The notes: a model not told the origin generated them from the letters alone. A DNA stretch of 64,000 nucleotides from Coprococcus sp. (GCA_022793995.1 JAAWDY010000043.1:29375-93374), one strand, 5' to 3'; numbered from the stretch's first letter, positions 17,819 to 27,503 are shown. Numbers and translations are program-made.

Positions 17819-18907
17819 ATGATATCGAATCAGATACTGCTGAATACGATTGAAGGCTTGAAAGCGATCACACGGATCGATCTGGGTGTAATGGATACAG
17901 ACGGCAAGACGCTTGCCACAACGTTCCAGGAATCAGAAAAGTGTGGGGCTGCCGTAGCCTCTTTTGCAGAGTCGCCTGCTGAGAGCCAGGTGATCCAGGA
18001 CTGTCAGTTTTTCAAAATTTACGACGAGCATCAGCTTGAGTATGTCCTGGTCGCGAACGGTGGAAGCGATGAAGTATACATGGTGGGGAGGATTGCCGCA
18101 TTTCAGATCCAGAACCTTTTGATTGCATATAAGGAGCGGTTTGATAAAGATAATTTTATGAAGAATCTTCTTCTTGATAACCTTCTTTTGGTGGATATTT
18201 ATAACCGCGCTAAAAAATTACATATTGACACTGAGATCAGACGTGTTATCTTTATAGTTGAGACTTCTCACGAGAGGGATATCGGCGCGCTGGACAGCCT
18301 GCGTTCTCTTCTGGGCGGAAAGAGCCGGGATTTTATCACTGCAGTCGATGAGAAGAATATTATTGTAGTGAAAGAATTGGAGGATGAAGAGGGCTATCCG
18401 GAGATGGATCAGTCCGCGCATGAGATCCTTGAAATTCTGCAGGGCGAAGGGGAGGATAATATCCGCATCGCCTATGGAACCATTGTAAACGATATTAAAG
18501 AGGTGTCTAAGTCTTATAAAGAGGCAAAGCTCGCACTGGATGTGGGAAAGATTTTTTTTGCCGAGAAGGAGGTTATCGCATATAGCGCGCTGGGAATTGG
18601 GCGTTTGATTTATCAGCTTCCGGTTCCTCTGTGCAAGATGTTCATACGTGAGATTTTTGAGGGGAAATCCCCGGATGAATTTGATGAAGAGACACTGACT
18701 ACGATCAACAAATTTTTCGAGAACAGCCTGAATGTTTCCGAGACGTCCAGACAACTGTATATCCACAGGAATACACTTGTATATCGGCTGGACAAATTGC
18801 AGAAAAGCACCGGGCTGGATCTTCGTGTGTTTGAAGATGCGATCACCTTCAAGATCGCGCTGATGGTCGTCAAGTATATGAAGTATATGGAAACAATGGA
18901 GTATTAA
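17819..18907 (+). CDS. PucR/CdaR-type transcriptional regulator
   Basis: A 362-residue protein with a variable N-terminal sensing region, a GGDEF-like central fold typical of the family, and a C-terminal PucR helix-turn-helix: FFENSLNVSETSRQLYIHRNT followed by LVYRLDKLQKSTGLDLRVFEDA. The start is ATG 17819, eight bases after GGAGGG; the ORF track extends seven residues further. It lies 16 bases ahead of ftsE. The signal it senses is unknown; CdaR relatives respond to sugar diacids, but this one's position beside ftsEX hints at a cell-envelope role (inference). Confidence 0.85.
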   Translation: MISNQILLNTIEGLKAITRIDLGVMDTDGKTLATTFQESEKCGAAVASFAESPAESQVIQDCQFFKIYDEHQLEYVLVANGGSDEVYMVGRIAAFQIQNLLIAYKERFDKDNFMKNLLLDNLLLVDIYNRAKKLHIDTEIRRVIFIVETSHERDIGALDSLRSLLGGKSRDFITAVDEKNIIVVKELEDEEGYPEMDQSAHEILEILQGEGEDNIRIAYGTIVNDIKEVSKSYKEAKLALDVGKIFFAEKEVIAYSALGIGRLIYQLPVPLCKMFIREIFEGKSPDEFDEETLTTINKFFENSLNVSETSRQLYIHRNTLVYRLDKLQKSTGLDLRVFEDAITFKIALMVVKYMKYMETMEY

Positions 18908-18923
18908 TAATCAGGAGGAGCAT

Positions 18924-19610
18924 ATGATAGAACTGAAAGAAGTTACGAAAGAATACTCTAAGGGGATTGCCGCGCTGAACGGCATTAATCTGAAAATTAG
19001 GCAGGGAGAGTTCGTATTTGTCGTGGGCGACAGCGGTTCCGGCAAATCGACTCTTATCCGTCTTTTGATGAAGGAGATCGACCCGACTTCCGGGACGATC
19101 ATTGTAAACGGGCAGAATTTGAACCGGATGAAGCATCGGCAGATTCCCAAATATAGAAGAGGGGTCGGGGTAGTATTCCAGGATTTCCGTCTTCTGCGGG
19201 ATCGGAATATTTACGATAATATTGCTTTTGCACAGAGGGTGACAGAGAAGCCGACCCGCGTCATTAAGAAGAAGGTTCCCGCGGCGCTGTCCTTGGTGGG
19301 ATTGGCACAGAAATACAAGGCGTTCCCGAAAGAACTTTCTGGGGGCGAGCAGCAGAGAGTGGCGATCGCAAGAGCAGTGGTGAATGAACCTGCCATCCTG
19401 CTTGCAGATGAGCCGACCGGGAATCTGGACCCTACGAATTCATGGGAGATCATGAAACTTTTGGAGGAAGCGAACGAAAGAGGAACTACGGTGTTGGTAG
19501 TGACCCATAATCAGGAAATTGTCAACGAGATGAAGAAACGCGTCATTACAATGAAGAAGGGGGTCATTGTCAGCGACGAGCGAGAAGGTGGGTATAGAAA
19601 TGAGAATTAG
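18924..19610 (+). CDS. ftsE: Cell-division ATP-binding protein FtsE
   Basis: ATPase of the FtsEX complex, 228 residues. Visible motifs: Walker A GDSGSGKST, Q-loop VVFQDFRLL, ABC signature LSGGEQQRVAIARA, Walker B ILLADEPTGNLD and the switch histidine in VVTHN. It hydrolyses ATP at the membrane to control a peptidoglycan hydrolase outside through FtsX. The ATG follows AGGAGG; the end overlaps ftsX by eleven bases. Confidence 0.97.
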   Translation: MIELKEVTKEYSKGIAALNGINLKIRQGEFVFVVGDSGSGKSTLIRLLMKEIDPTSGTIIVNGQNLNRMKHRQIPKYRRGVGVVFQDFRLLRDRNIYDNIAFAQRVTEKPTRVIKKKVPAALSLVGLAQKYKAFPKELSGGEQQRVAIARAVVNEPAILLADEPTGNLDPTNSWEIMKLLEEANERGTTVLVVTHNQEIVNEMKKRVITMKKGVIVSDEREGGYRNEN

Positions 19611-20508
19611 TACATTTGGATATTCGGCAAAACAGGGAGTCAAGAATATCGGACGGAATAAGATGTTTTCACTGGCGTCCATTGCAACGATGTCGGCGTG
19701 CATTTTCGTGTTCGGACTCTTCTTCGCCATTGTCATGAATCTGCAGTATATCGTCCATAAGGCAGAAGAAGGCGTTGCGATCACTGTATTTTTTAACGAA
19801 GAAGCGACGCAGGCGGAGATCGACAACATAGGGGAGCAGCTTAAGAAGCAGGACGGTGTAAAAGATATCAATTACGTGTCAGCGGACGACGCGTGGGATC
19901 AGTTCAAGGATGATTATTTTGGGGAGAACAGCGATCTTGCGGAGGGATTTAAGAACGACAATCCGCTTGCGGGTTCGGATAACTATGAAGTCTATATGTC
20001 GGACGTGGCTTCGCAGAAGGGGCTGGTGGATTTTGCCATGGGGCTTCCGGGCGTACGCAAGGTCAATAAGTCGGACGTGGTGGCGAATACCTTGAACAGC
20101 GTAAATCGTCTGATGTGGTACGTGTCGATCGTGATTATTGGAATTCTTCTCGCGGTATCCGTTTTCCTTATCAGCAATACGGTAACCATGGGTATCACGG
20201 TCCGGCGGGAGGAGATCGCCATTATGAAATACATTGGGGCAAAGGATGGGTTTGTCCGCGCGCCGTTTATCATAGAAGGTATTCTGATTGGGATTATCGG
20301 CGCGATTATACCTCTGACTGTACTGTATTTTATGTATAATAAGGCGGTAGAGTATATTTTGAGTAAGTTCAGCCTCCTAAACAACATTCTGGATTTCCTC
20401 CCGGTGTATGAGGTTTACAAGACATTGCTTCCGGTAGGGCTTCTCCTGGGAATCGGAATCGGTTTTGTCGGAAGTTTTCTAACGATCAGGAAACATTTAA
20501 GAGTATAG
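19600..20508 (+). CDS. ftsX: Cell-division permease-like protein FtsX
   Basis: Membrane partner of FtsE, 302 residues from ATG 19600 (MRISTFGYSAKQG); the ORF track start at 19567 lies inside ftsE and is not used. There is one N-terminal helix (FSLASIATMSACIFVFGLFFAIVM), an extracellular domain of about 110 residues that in other species binds the hydrolase coiled coil, and three C-terminal helices. It is not a transporter; it relays the ATPase state outward. The coiled-coil M23 protein encoded next is the likely client. Confidence 0.95.
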   Translation: MRISTFGYSAKQGVKNIGRNKMFSLASIATMSACIFVFGLFFAIVMNLQYIVHKAEEGVAITVFFNEEATQAEIDNIGEQLKKQDGVKDINYVSADDAWDQFKDDYFGENSDLAEGFKNDNPLAGSDNYEVYMSDVASQKGLVDFAMGLPGVRKVNKSDVVANTLNSVNRLMWYVSIVIIGILLAVSVFLISNTVTMGITVRREEIAIMKYIGAKDGFVRAPFIIEGILIGIIGAIIPLTVLYFMYNKAVEYILSKFSLLNNILDFLPVYEVYKTLLPVGLLLGIGIGFVGSFLTIRKHLRV

Positions 20509-20661
20509 TGGAGTATAGTGGACTATAGAGCAGTATAAATATAGAAGTACAGATATGACGACAGGGTAAAAGATGCCAGCCGGATTGCTTTGCACGATGT
20601 GGTTTATGGCGTATGACCCTGGCATCAGAGAATTAATAAGGGATAATGAACAGGGTGATGA

Positions 20662-21810
20662 ATGATGATGAAAAGAAAGAAACTACTTAGCGTATTGTTG
20701 ATCTGCGTGTTTTGCATGGGGGGGACATTTACGGTACAAGCGGACGATATCTCCGACGCCAAGGCAGAACAGGAGAGGTTGGAGCAAGAAAAAAAGGACG
20801 CGGAGGCGGAACAGGCGGAACTGTCTGCAAAGCTTGACGCAATCGTTGCCGATATGGAGCAGACGCAGGAAGATCTGTACGCGAAAGAAAATGAGATCAA
20901 TGAGACGGAAACACAGCTCGTAGAGGCCAAGGTGCGGGAGAACGACCAGTACGAGAGCATGAAGCTGCGGATCAAGTATATGTATGAGAACGGCAATAAT
21001 GAGTTCATCGAGATTTTGATGGAGTCGAGCAGTATTGGCGATCTGCTTAACAAGGCGGAGTACATCAACAAGATTTCAGAGTGCGACCGGCAGCTTTTGA
21101 CGGAATATGAGAACACCCGCAAAGAGATCGAGGAAAAAGAAGTGGTCCTGAAGGAAGAATACGCTGAACTAGAAGTACTGAGAGACGAGTTGAAGCAGCA
21201 GGAAGAGAACGTTCAGGCGCTCCTGAAGGAGAAGAACCTGGAGATCGAGAACTTGACGGATGAGATCAGCGAGAATGCTGAGAAGATCAAGAAACTTGTC
21301 GCCGAGGCGAAAGCGGCCGAAGAGAGACGCAAGCAGCAGGAAGAGGCGGCAAGGAAGGCAGCCGAGGCTGCAAAGTCGCAGAACAGCGGCGGCGGGGGGA
21401 ACGGCCAGGTTGTGGTAAGCGGGAACGGACAATTATCCCATCCGATTCCAGGGGCGCGGATTACCAGTGGTTTCGGGTATCGTGTAGCTCCGACGGCAGG
21501 GGCCACCAGCCGGCATGACGGGATTGATTATGGAGCCGGCACAGGTACGCCTATTTATGCGGCGGACAGCGGTACGGTCATCACGGCCACGTATAACAGC
21601 GCCAGAGGGAATTATATTGTGATTAACCATGGAAACGGGATGCAGACCTGGTATCAGCACTGCAGCGCGATGTATGTCAGCGCGGGACAGACGGTATCCA
21701 GAGGACAGAATATTGCGGCGGTCGGATCCACGGGAATCGTTACAGGACCGCATCTGCACTTTGAAGTACATATTGGCGGAGTTCCGGTAAATCCGCTTGG
21801 ATACATATAG
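20662..21810 (+). CDS. Secreted coiled-coil peptidoglycan hydrolase, M23 family (PcsB/EnvC-like)
   Basis: A 382-residue secreted protein: signal peptide (LLSVLLICVFCMGGTFTVQA), a long coiled coil at about residues 30-225 rich in Glu/Lys/Ala, a glycine-rich hinge (SGGGGNGQVV), then an M23 LytM-type zinc endopeptidase domain. Zinc-site motifs HDGIDYG (H..D) and GPHLHFEV are both intact. The architecture is that of EnvC and related FtsEX-controlled hydrolases, and the gene directly follows ftsX. The gap ahead holds short repeats but no strong terminator. Confidence 0.93.
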   Translation: MMMKRKKLLSVLLICVFCMGGTFTVQADDISDAKAEQERLEQEKKDAEAEQAELSAKLDAIVADMEQTQEDLYAKENEINETETQLVEAKVRENDQYESMKLRIKYMYENGNNEFIEILMESSSIGDLLNKAEYINKISECDRQLLTEYENTRKEIEEKEVVLKEEYAELEVLRDELKQQEENVQALLKEKNLEIENLTDEISENAEKIKKLVAEAKAAEERRKQQEEAARKAAEAAKSQNSGGGGNGQVVVSGNGQLSHPIPGARITSGFGYRVAPTAGATSRHDGIDYGAGTGTPIYAADSGTVITATYNSARGNYIVINHGNGMQTWYQHCSAMYVSAGQTVSRGQNIAAVGSTGIVTGPHLHFEVHIGGVPVNPLGYI

Positions 21811-21842
21811 ATTTCCGAATACATAGATGAGGTGCATATTTT

Positions 21843-23081
21843 TTGAGAATGGAAAACATGGGAAATATGGAAGAAAAAAGAAATTCTAATCATTTTTGGC
21901 AGGGCGCTCTCTCAGGCGCCCTTGCTATGTTTTTGTTAATCTCAGTTCTGGCCTTTACACTGCGGATGAGCGGAGCGAATTTCGCGGTAACGAAGCAGGA
22001 TTCAGGGATTGATCGTACAACGGAAAATAAGATCGATGTTCTGAAAGGGTTGATTGACGAGTATTATCTGTATTCCGACGAGATCGGGGAGGACGACTTG
22101 GAGGAGGGGATCTACTCAGGTTATATCAATGCACTCGGCGACCCGTATTCGGTCTATTATGACGAAGAAGAAACAAAAGAACTGTACGAGTCTACAAGCG
22201 GAGAGTACTCTGGGATCGGGGTTGTGTTTTCCCAGAATTTGAACACCAAAGTGATTACGGCTGTCCAGGTTTACAAGGGAAGCCCGGCTGAGGAAGCGGG
22301 CGTAAAGGTGGATGATATTCTCTATAAAGTGGACGGGGAAGAAGTGGCGTCGGTGGACCTTTCCGACGTGGTCCAGAAGATCCGCGGTGAAGAGGGCACT
22401 ATGGTGGAGCTGACGATGCTGCGCGGGGAAAAAGCGGAGGAAGTCGCCTTAGAGATTCAGCGCCGGAAAATCGAGGTTGAGACGGTCTCACATGAGATGA
22501 AAGAAGGCGGTATCGGTTATATCCGTATTACAGAGTTTGATTCTGTCACATACTCTCAGTTCGAGAGCGCTCTTGAGGAACTGGAGAAGGCGGGGATGAA
22601 AGGGCTTGTGGTGGACCTTCGGGCAAATCCGGGAGGCAATCTGATGACAGTGTCAAATATTTTGGATCTTTTGCTGCCTGAGGGCACGGTCGTATACACG
22701 GAGGACAAAAACGGGCACAAGGAAGAGATGACTTCCGACGAAGAGCATCAGTTTACAAAGCCGATGGCGGTGCTGGCGGATGGAAACAGCGCAAGCGCGG
22801 CGGAAATTTTTGCAGGGGCAATCCAGGACTATGAGTTAGGCCCGATTGTAGGGACGACGACTTATGGAAAAGGTATTGTGCAGCAGATCATTGACCTGAA
22901 GGACGGAACCAGTGTGAAGCTTACAATTTCCGAGTATTTTACCCCGAAGGGACGTAACATCCACAAGATCGGGATTAAGCCGGATGTGGAAGTAGAATTT
23001 GAAAAGGATGAAGAGAATCCAGAAGCAGATAACCAGTTAGAGGCTGCTCTCGAAGAAGTTCGGAAGCAGATTGAGGAGTAA
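21843..23081 (+). CDS. S41-family C-terminal processing peptidase with PDZ domain
   Basis: A 412-residue CtpA-type serine protease: one N-terminal transmembrane helix (ALAMFLLISVLAFTLRM), a PDZ domain (SGIGVVFSQNL to the VDDILYKVDGEEV strand), then the catalytic domain with VVDLRANPGG, the serine in ADGNSASAAEIFAGA and the lysine in TTYGKGIVQ. A short acidic tail follows. TTG at 21843 sits eight bases from GAGGTG, better placed than ATG 21849. In related bacteria such proteases trim secreted hydrolases; here it follows the M23 gene by 32 bases. PyrC starts three bases later. Confidence 0.93.
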   Translation: MRMENMGNMEEKRNSNHFWQGALSGALAMFLLISVLAFTLRMSGANFAVTKQDSGIDRTTENKIDVLKGLIDEYYLYSDEIGEDDLEEGIYSGYINALGDPYSVYYDEEETKELYESTSGEYSGIGVVFSQNLNTKVITAVQVYKGSPAEEAGVKVDDILYKVDGEEVASVDLSDVVQKIRGEEGTMVELTMLRGEKAEEVALEIQRRKIEVETVSHEMKEGGIGYIRITEFDSVTYSQFESALEELEKAGMKGLVVDLRANPGGNLMTVSNILDLLLPEGTVVYTEDKNGHKEEMTSDEEHQFTKPMAVLADGNSASAAEIFAGAIQDYELGPIVGTTTYGKGIVQQIIDLKDGTSVKLTISEYFTPKGRNIHKIGIKPDVEVEFEKDEENPEADNQLEAALEEVRKQIEE

Positions 23082-23084
23082 AGA

Positions 23085-24371
23085 ATGAAAATACTGATTA
23101 AAAACGGTCATGTGGTGGATCCAGGGGATAAGCTGGACGCTGTGCGGGACGTCCTGATCAATGACGGATATATCGCGCGGGTCGGGGAGGATATCACGGA
23201 TACGGCGGATAAAGTGATCGACGCGGAGGGGATGTATGTCCTTCCGGGGCTGATCGACCTTCATGTACATCTGCGGGACCCGGGACTGACCTACAAGGAG
23301 ACGTTGGCGACCGGGGGAGCAGCGGCGGCGCGCGGCGGTATCACGACCATCTGCGCTATGCCCAATACCCAGCCGGTGACGGACACCAAAGAGATGATAG
23401 AAGACCTCCATAAGAGGGCAAAAACGGAATGCCCTATCCATGTGATTCAGCTTGGCGCTGTCACGAAAGGGCAGAGGGGAGAGGAACTGGCGGATATCGA
23501 GGGGATGGCGGCGGCCGGATGCCATGCCATAAGTGAGGACGGCAAATCTGTCATGAACGCGGCTCTGTACCGCAGAGGGATGAGTAAGGCAAAAGAGTCT
23601 GGAATCTCGGTATTTGCACATTGCGAAGACATTAGTATGGTGGAAGGCGGTGTGATGAACGCCGGCAAAAAGCAGGAGGAGCTGGGGCTAAGAGGAATCA
23701 CCAACGCTGTGGAGGATGTGATCGTGGCGCGGGATATTCTGCTTGCCAAAGAGACGGGAGTTAAGCTTCATCTTTGTCATTGTTCAACGAGGGACAGCGT
23801 AGAGATGGTGCGTCTTGCCAAGAAAGAAGGGCTCCCGGTTACCGGGGAGGTATGTCCGCATCATTTTACCTTGTGTACGGATGATATCAAGGAAGACGAC
23901 GGGAATTTCAAGATGAACCCGCCGCTTAGAAGTAGAGAGGATAAAGACGCCCTGAGGGCGGCCTTGGCGGAAGATGTGATGGACGTGATTTCAACAGATC
24001 ATGCGCCTCATGCGGCCAAGGAGAAGGAATGCTCTATGGCAAAAGCGGCGTTCGGTATCGTGGGACTTGAGACCAGCGCGGCGCTTACCTATACCGAGCT
24101 GGTTGAACCGGGAATCCTGACGATGATGCAGATGGCGGAGAAGATGAGTTATAATCCGGCTAAGATTCTGGGACTAGACCAGAAGGGATCCGTGTCGGAG
24201 GGGAAGATCGCGGATCTGGCGATATTTGACCCAACAAAGGCGTATCGGATCGATGTCAATACCTTTGTGTCAAAGGGGAAAAATACACCGTTTGCGGGGT
24301 ATCCTGTAAAGGGAGAGACGGTTTATACGATTGTGGACGGCAGGATTGTGTATGATAGGAATCAAAGATAA
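23085..24371 (+). CDS. pyrC: Dihydroorotase, class I
   Basis: Zinc amidohydrolase that cyclises carbamoyl-aspartate to dihydroorotate in pyrimidine synthesis. At 428 residues it is the long class I type. Metal and substrate motifs: DLHVHLRDPG, later AHCEDISM, HLCHCSTRDS and STDHAPHAAKEK. The start ATG is preceded by GAGGAG at the end of the S41 peptidase gene. It heads a pyrC-pyrF-pyrK-pyrD run. Confidence 0.97.
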   Translation: MKILIKNGHVVDPGDKLDAVRDVLINDGYIARVGEDITDTADKVIDAEGMYVLPGLIDLHVHLRDPGLTYKETLATGGAAAARGGITTICAMPNTQPVTDTKEMIEDLHKRAKTECPIHVIQLGAVTKGQRGEELADIEGMAAAGCHAISEDGKSVMNAALYRRGMSKAKESGISVFAHCEDISMVEGGVMNAGKKQEELGLRGITNAVEDVIVARDILLAKETGVKLHLCHCSTRDSVEMVRLAKKEGLPVTGEVCPHHFTLCTDDIKEDDGNFKMNPPLRSREDKDALRAALAEDVMDVISTDHAPHAAKEKECSMAKAAFGIVGLETSAALTYTELVEPGILTMMQMAEKMSYNPAKILGLDQKGSVSEGKIADLAIFDPTKAYRIDVNTFVSKGKNTPFAGYPVKGETVYTIVDGRIVYDRNQR

Positions 24372-24401
24372 AAGGGACATGGATACGAAGGAGGAATCGA
24401 G

Positions 24402-25328
24402 ATGATTAACAAACTAATCGAGAATATTAAGAAGACAGGGGCGCCGATCGTGGTAGGGCTTGACCCCATGCTTGGTTATGTGCCGGAACACATCCAAAAG
24501 AAAGCGTTTGCAGAATATGGAGAGACGCTTGACGGGGCGGCGGAAGCGATTTGGCAGTTCAACAAGGGGATTGTGGATGCGACATGGGATTTGATACCTG
24601 CCGTAAAACCGCAGAGCGCTATGTACGAGCAGTTTGGAATTCCGGGGCTTGCGGCTTTTAAGAAAACGGTGGATTATTGCAAGGAAAAAGGGCTTGTTGT
24701 GATCGGCGATGTGAAACGCGGCGATATCGGCTCCACCTCGGCGGCGTATGCGGCGGGACATCTAGGACGGGTGCAGGTAGGAAGCAAAAGTTTTGTACCG
24801 TTCGGAGAAGATTTTGCCACAGTGAATCCGTACCTGGGTTCAGATGGGGTGAAACCATTTATCGAAGTGTGTAAGGAAGAGAAAAAAGGGCTGTTTATCC
24901 TGGTGAAGACGTCGAATCCTTCAAGCGGAGAATTCCAAGACCGCGAGATCTCCGGTCGGCCGCTCTACGAGCTGGTAGGTGAAAAGGTGGCGGAATGGGG
25001 AGCCGATCATATGGGGGAGGAGTACAGCTACATAGGAGCAGTCGTGGGGGCAACCTATCCTGAGATGGGAAAAGCGCTCCGGAAGATTATGCCGAAAACA
25101 TATATTTTGGTTCCAGGCTACGGGGCACAAGGTGGAAAAGGAAAAGACCTAGTGCATTTCTTCAATGAGGACGGGCTTGGTGCGATCGTAAATTCTTCCC
25201 GCGGTATTATTGCGGCATATAAGCAGGAGGCGTACGCGAAGTTTGGCGCGGAGAATTTCGGCGATGCGGCGCGCGCGGCGGTAGAAGCGATGGCGGCGGA
25301 TATCCGCGAGGCGCTGGGGGCAAAGTAA
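24402..25328 (+). CDS. pyrF: Orotidine 5'-phosphate decarboxylase
   Basis: Last enzyme of UMP synthesis, decarboxylating OMP. The 308 residues are longer than the common form and match the subfamily with VIGDVKRGDIGSTSAAYA (catalytic D/K/D set) and C-terminal PGYGAQGG and IVNSSRGIIAAY phosphate-binding segments. The ATG follows AGGAGG. Downstream, ahead of pyrK, is a perfect 19-base tandem duplication. Confidence 0.96.
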   Translation: MINKLIENIKKTGAPIVVGLDPMLGYVPEHIQKKAFAEYGETLDGAAEAIWQFNKGIVDATWDLIPAVKPQSAMYEQFGIPGLAAFKKTVDYCKEKGLVVIGDVKRGDIGSTSAAYAAGHLGRVQVGSKSFVPFGEDFATVNPYLGSDGVKPFIEVCKEEKKGLFILVKTSNPSSGEFQDREISGRPLYELVGEKVAEWGADHMGEEYSYIGAVVGATYPEMGKALRKIMPKTYILVPGYGAQGGKGKDLVHFFNEDGLGAIVNSSRGIIAAYKQEAYAKFGAENFGDAARAAVEAMAADIREALGAK

Positions 25329-25343
25329 ATTTTCCCGGCGGCA

Positions 25344-25381
25344 AAGTGTTCCAACGTAACCTAAGTGTTCCAACGTAACCT
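25344..25381. repeat. Perfect 19-bp tandem duplication
   Basis: Two identical adjacent copies of AAGTGTTCCAACGTAACCT fill about half of the pyrF-pyrK gap. No RNA structure or promoter is obvious in it. Confidence 0.9.
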
Positions 25382-25408
25382 GAGAAAAGACAGTGAGAGG
25401 ATAAAAAG

Positions 25409-26191
25409 ATGGCGGACAGAAAAAGAGAAATTGCGGTCGTGGCATCGCAGGAAGAGATCGCAGATGGGATTTTCAGTATGCGTATTCGCACCGAGGCGGC
25501 CAAAAGCGCGGTGCCCGGGCAGTTTATATCCATGTATACCAATGACGCGAGTAAGATTCTTCCAAGGCCGATCAGTATTTGTGAGATCGAGAAGGAAAAC
25601 CAGACGCTCCGTGTAGTGTACCGTGTGACAGGCAGGCAGACGGGAACGGAGGAATTTTCAAAGATGAAGGCGGGGGATACTCTGCCGATCATCGCGCCCT
25701 TAGGGAACGGATTTCCCCTTGAGAGGGCGGAAGGAAAAACGGCTTTTCTGATCGGCGGAGGAATCGGCGTTCCTCCGATTCTGGAGTTGGCGAAACAACT
25801 TCACTGTAAGAAGCAGATTGTGGCGGGATACCGCGACAGTCAGACCTTTTTGCGCAGAGAATTTGAGCAAAACGGCGAGCTGTTTATTTCCGCAGAGGAC
25901 GGGAGCGTTGGGACAAAGGGAAACGTCCTGGACGCAATCCGGGAAAATAACCTGACGGCGGATATTATCTATGCCTGCGGGCCAACCCCTATGCTGCGTG
26001 CGGTAAAAAGGTATGCTGAGGAAAAAGGAATCGAGTGTTACCTGTCTTTGGAGGAGAGAATGGCATGTGGAATCGGCGCCTGCCTTGCGTGCGTGTGCCG
26101 GACAACGGAAAAAGATTCCCACAGTAATGTAAATAATAAACGGATTTGTAAGGACGGCCCGGTATTCTTGTCTACGGAGGTGGAAATCTGA
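25409..26191 (+). CDS. pyrK: Dihydroorotate dehydrogenase B, electron transfer subunit
   Basis: FAD and [2Fe-2S] protein that passes electrons from PyrD to NAD. It has a ferredoxin-reductase-like fold, 260 residues: the FAD-binding segment RPISICEIEKEN and flavin/NAD glycine loop LIGGGIGVPPILEL, then YACGPTPMLRAV. The cluster cysteines appear as C-x4-C-x2-C in CGIGACLAC plus a later Cys in RICKDGP. The stop codon overlaps the pyrD start, coupling the two subunits. Confidence 0.96.
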   Translation: MADRKREIAVVASQEEIADGIFSMRIRTEAAKSAVPGQFISMYTNDASKILPRPISICEIEKENQTLRVVYRVTGRQTGTEEFSKMKAGDTLPIIAPLGNGFPLERAEGKTAFLIGGGIGVPPILELAKQLHCKKQIVAGYRDSQTFLRREFEQNGELFISAEDGSVGTKGNVLDAIRENNLTADIIYACGPTPMLRAVKRYAEEKGIECYLSLEERMACGIGACLACVCRTTEKDSHSNVNNKRICKDGPVFLSTEVEI

Positions 26192-27114
26192 TGAATAAAA
26201 TGAATGAAACTCCTTGTCTTGCGGTAAATATAGCGGGCGTTACCTGGAAAAATCCGGTTACTGTGGCGTCGGGCACATTTGCTTCCGGCGCGGAATATAC
26301 AGATTTTGTGGATTTGAACCGTCTGGGAGCGGTGACGACAAAGGGAGTAGCGAACATCCCTTGGGAGGGGAATCCCACTCCCAGAGTTGCGGAGAGTTAT
26401 GGTGGAATGATGAATGCGGTGGGACTTCAAAATCCTGGGATTGATTTGTTCTGTGAACGCGATATCCCATTTTTGAGGCAGTTCGATACCAAAATTGTCG
26501 TCAATGTGTGCGGGAGATCCGAGGAAGATTACTGTGCAGTGGCGGAGCGCCTGGCAGGTGAGGACGTGGACATGCTGGAGATCAATATTTCCTGCCCGAA
26601 TGTGAAGGAAGGCGGGATCGCGTTCGGCCAGAATCCCAAGGCAGCGGAAGAGATTACGCGCGCAGTGAAACGGTACGCAAAACAACCTGTGATTATGAAG
26701 TTAAGTCCCAATGTGACGGACATCGGTGAGATGGCCCGCGCAGTGGAAGCGGGAGGCGCTAACGCAGTTTCTCTTATCAATACGATTACTGGGATGAAGA
26801 TCGACATAGACCGCCGTAGGTTCCTTCTGGCAAATAGGACGGGCGGATTGTCCGGACCCGCGATCCATCCGGTCGCGGTGCGTATGGTCTATGAAGCGGC
26901 CTGTGCGGTGAAGCTTCCGATCATCGGCATGGGCGGTATCTTCAGTGCGGAAGATGCGATTGAGATGATTCTTGCAGGGGCGACTGCCGTCTCGGTAGGA
27001 ACTGCGAACTTCCATAATCCGGGGATCACGATGGAGATCGTCGACGGGATTGAAGCGTATATGAGGAAGTATGGGTTCGCGTCGGTGGATGAGATGGTCG
27101 GGATTGTGGAGTAG
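26191..27114 (+). CDS. pyrD: Dihydroorotate dehydrogenase B, catalytic subunit
   Basis: FMN barrel enzyme oxidising dihydroorotate to orotate, class 1B (works with PyrK). 307 residues: PVTVASGTFASG at the start, NISCPNVKEGGIAFG carrying the catalytic cysteine, VMKLSPNVTD, NTITGMKID and the phosphate-binding GMGGIFSAEDAIE. Its stop is at 27114 and an AT-rich accessory segment begins within ten bases. In many related genomes pyrE follows at this position; it does not here. Confidence 0.97.
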   Translation: MNKMNETPCLAVNIAGVTWKNPVTVASGTFASGAEYTDFVDLNRLGAVTTKGVANIPWEGNPTPRVAESYGGMMNAVGLQNPGIDLFCERDIPFLRQFDTKIVVNVCGRSEEDYCAVAERLAGEDVDMLEINISCPNVKEGGIAFGQNPKAAEEITRAVKRYAKQPVIMKLSPNVTDIGEMARAVEAGGANAVSLINTITGMKIDIDRRRFLLANRTGGLSGPAIHPVAVRMVYEAACAVKLPIIGMGGIFSAEDAIEMILAGATAVSVGTANFHNPGITMEIVDGIEAYMRKYGFASVDEMVGIVE

Positions 27115-27120
27115 GGACAT

Positions 27121-27489
27121 GTGGGGGGGATTATCAAAGAAAAACATATTGCTCAAATCCAATATAATATGAATATTGGTGTTACGGAGCCAAAATATGC
27201 TCTTTTGGATGATGGAACCCAGGTTATAGTAAAATTAGCGCAGGGTCCAGAAGGGAATCTGGTACTATTTAACGAGTATGTGTGTTATAGACTTGCAATA
27301 TTAATTGGTCTTCCGATGCCCTACTGCGGAATATGCGTTATGGATGAAAATACAGAAGTATTTGATTCCAGTATCGCTTCAAGCAAAAACTATGGACATG
27401 CATTTTATTCGACATATATGCCTAAAACAACAAAATTATTACCCTCGATCGATTCTATAATGTCTGCGATCATGCAATATATAAAGTGA
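27121..27489 (+). pseudogene. HipA-like kinase N-terminal fragment
   Basis: Reads 122 residues resembling the N-terminal third of the small HipA-like kinase family usually paired with DUF3037 proteins: HIAQIQYNMNIGVTEPKYAL, VIVKLAQGPEGNLVLFNEYVCYRLA, LPMPYCGICVMDEN. The HipA-like catalytic half (DFG-like and Mg-binding motifs) is absent; the frame ends SIMSAIMQYIK. The family is about 250-300 residues, so I call it truncated, probably by internal deletion. The start is GTG at 27121, six bases after pyrD. AT-rich composition differs from the pyr operon. Kinase-family membership is from recall and should be searched. Confidence 0.7.
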
Positions 27490-27503
27490 AAAGGCGGTAT
27501 ATC

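Noticed and set aside
25344-25381. CRISPR-like repeat
   Set aside because: Only two copies with no spacer between them.
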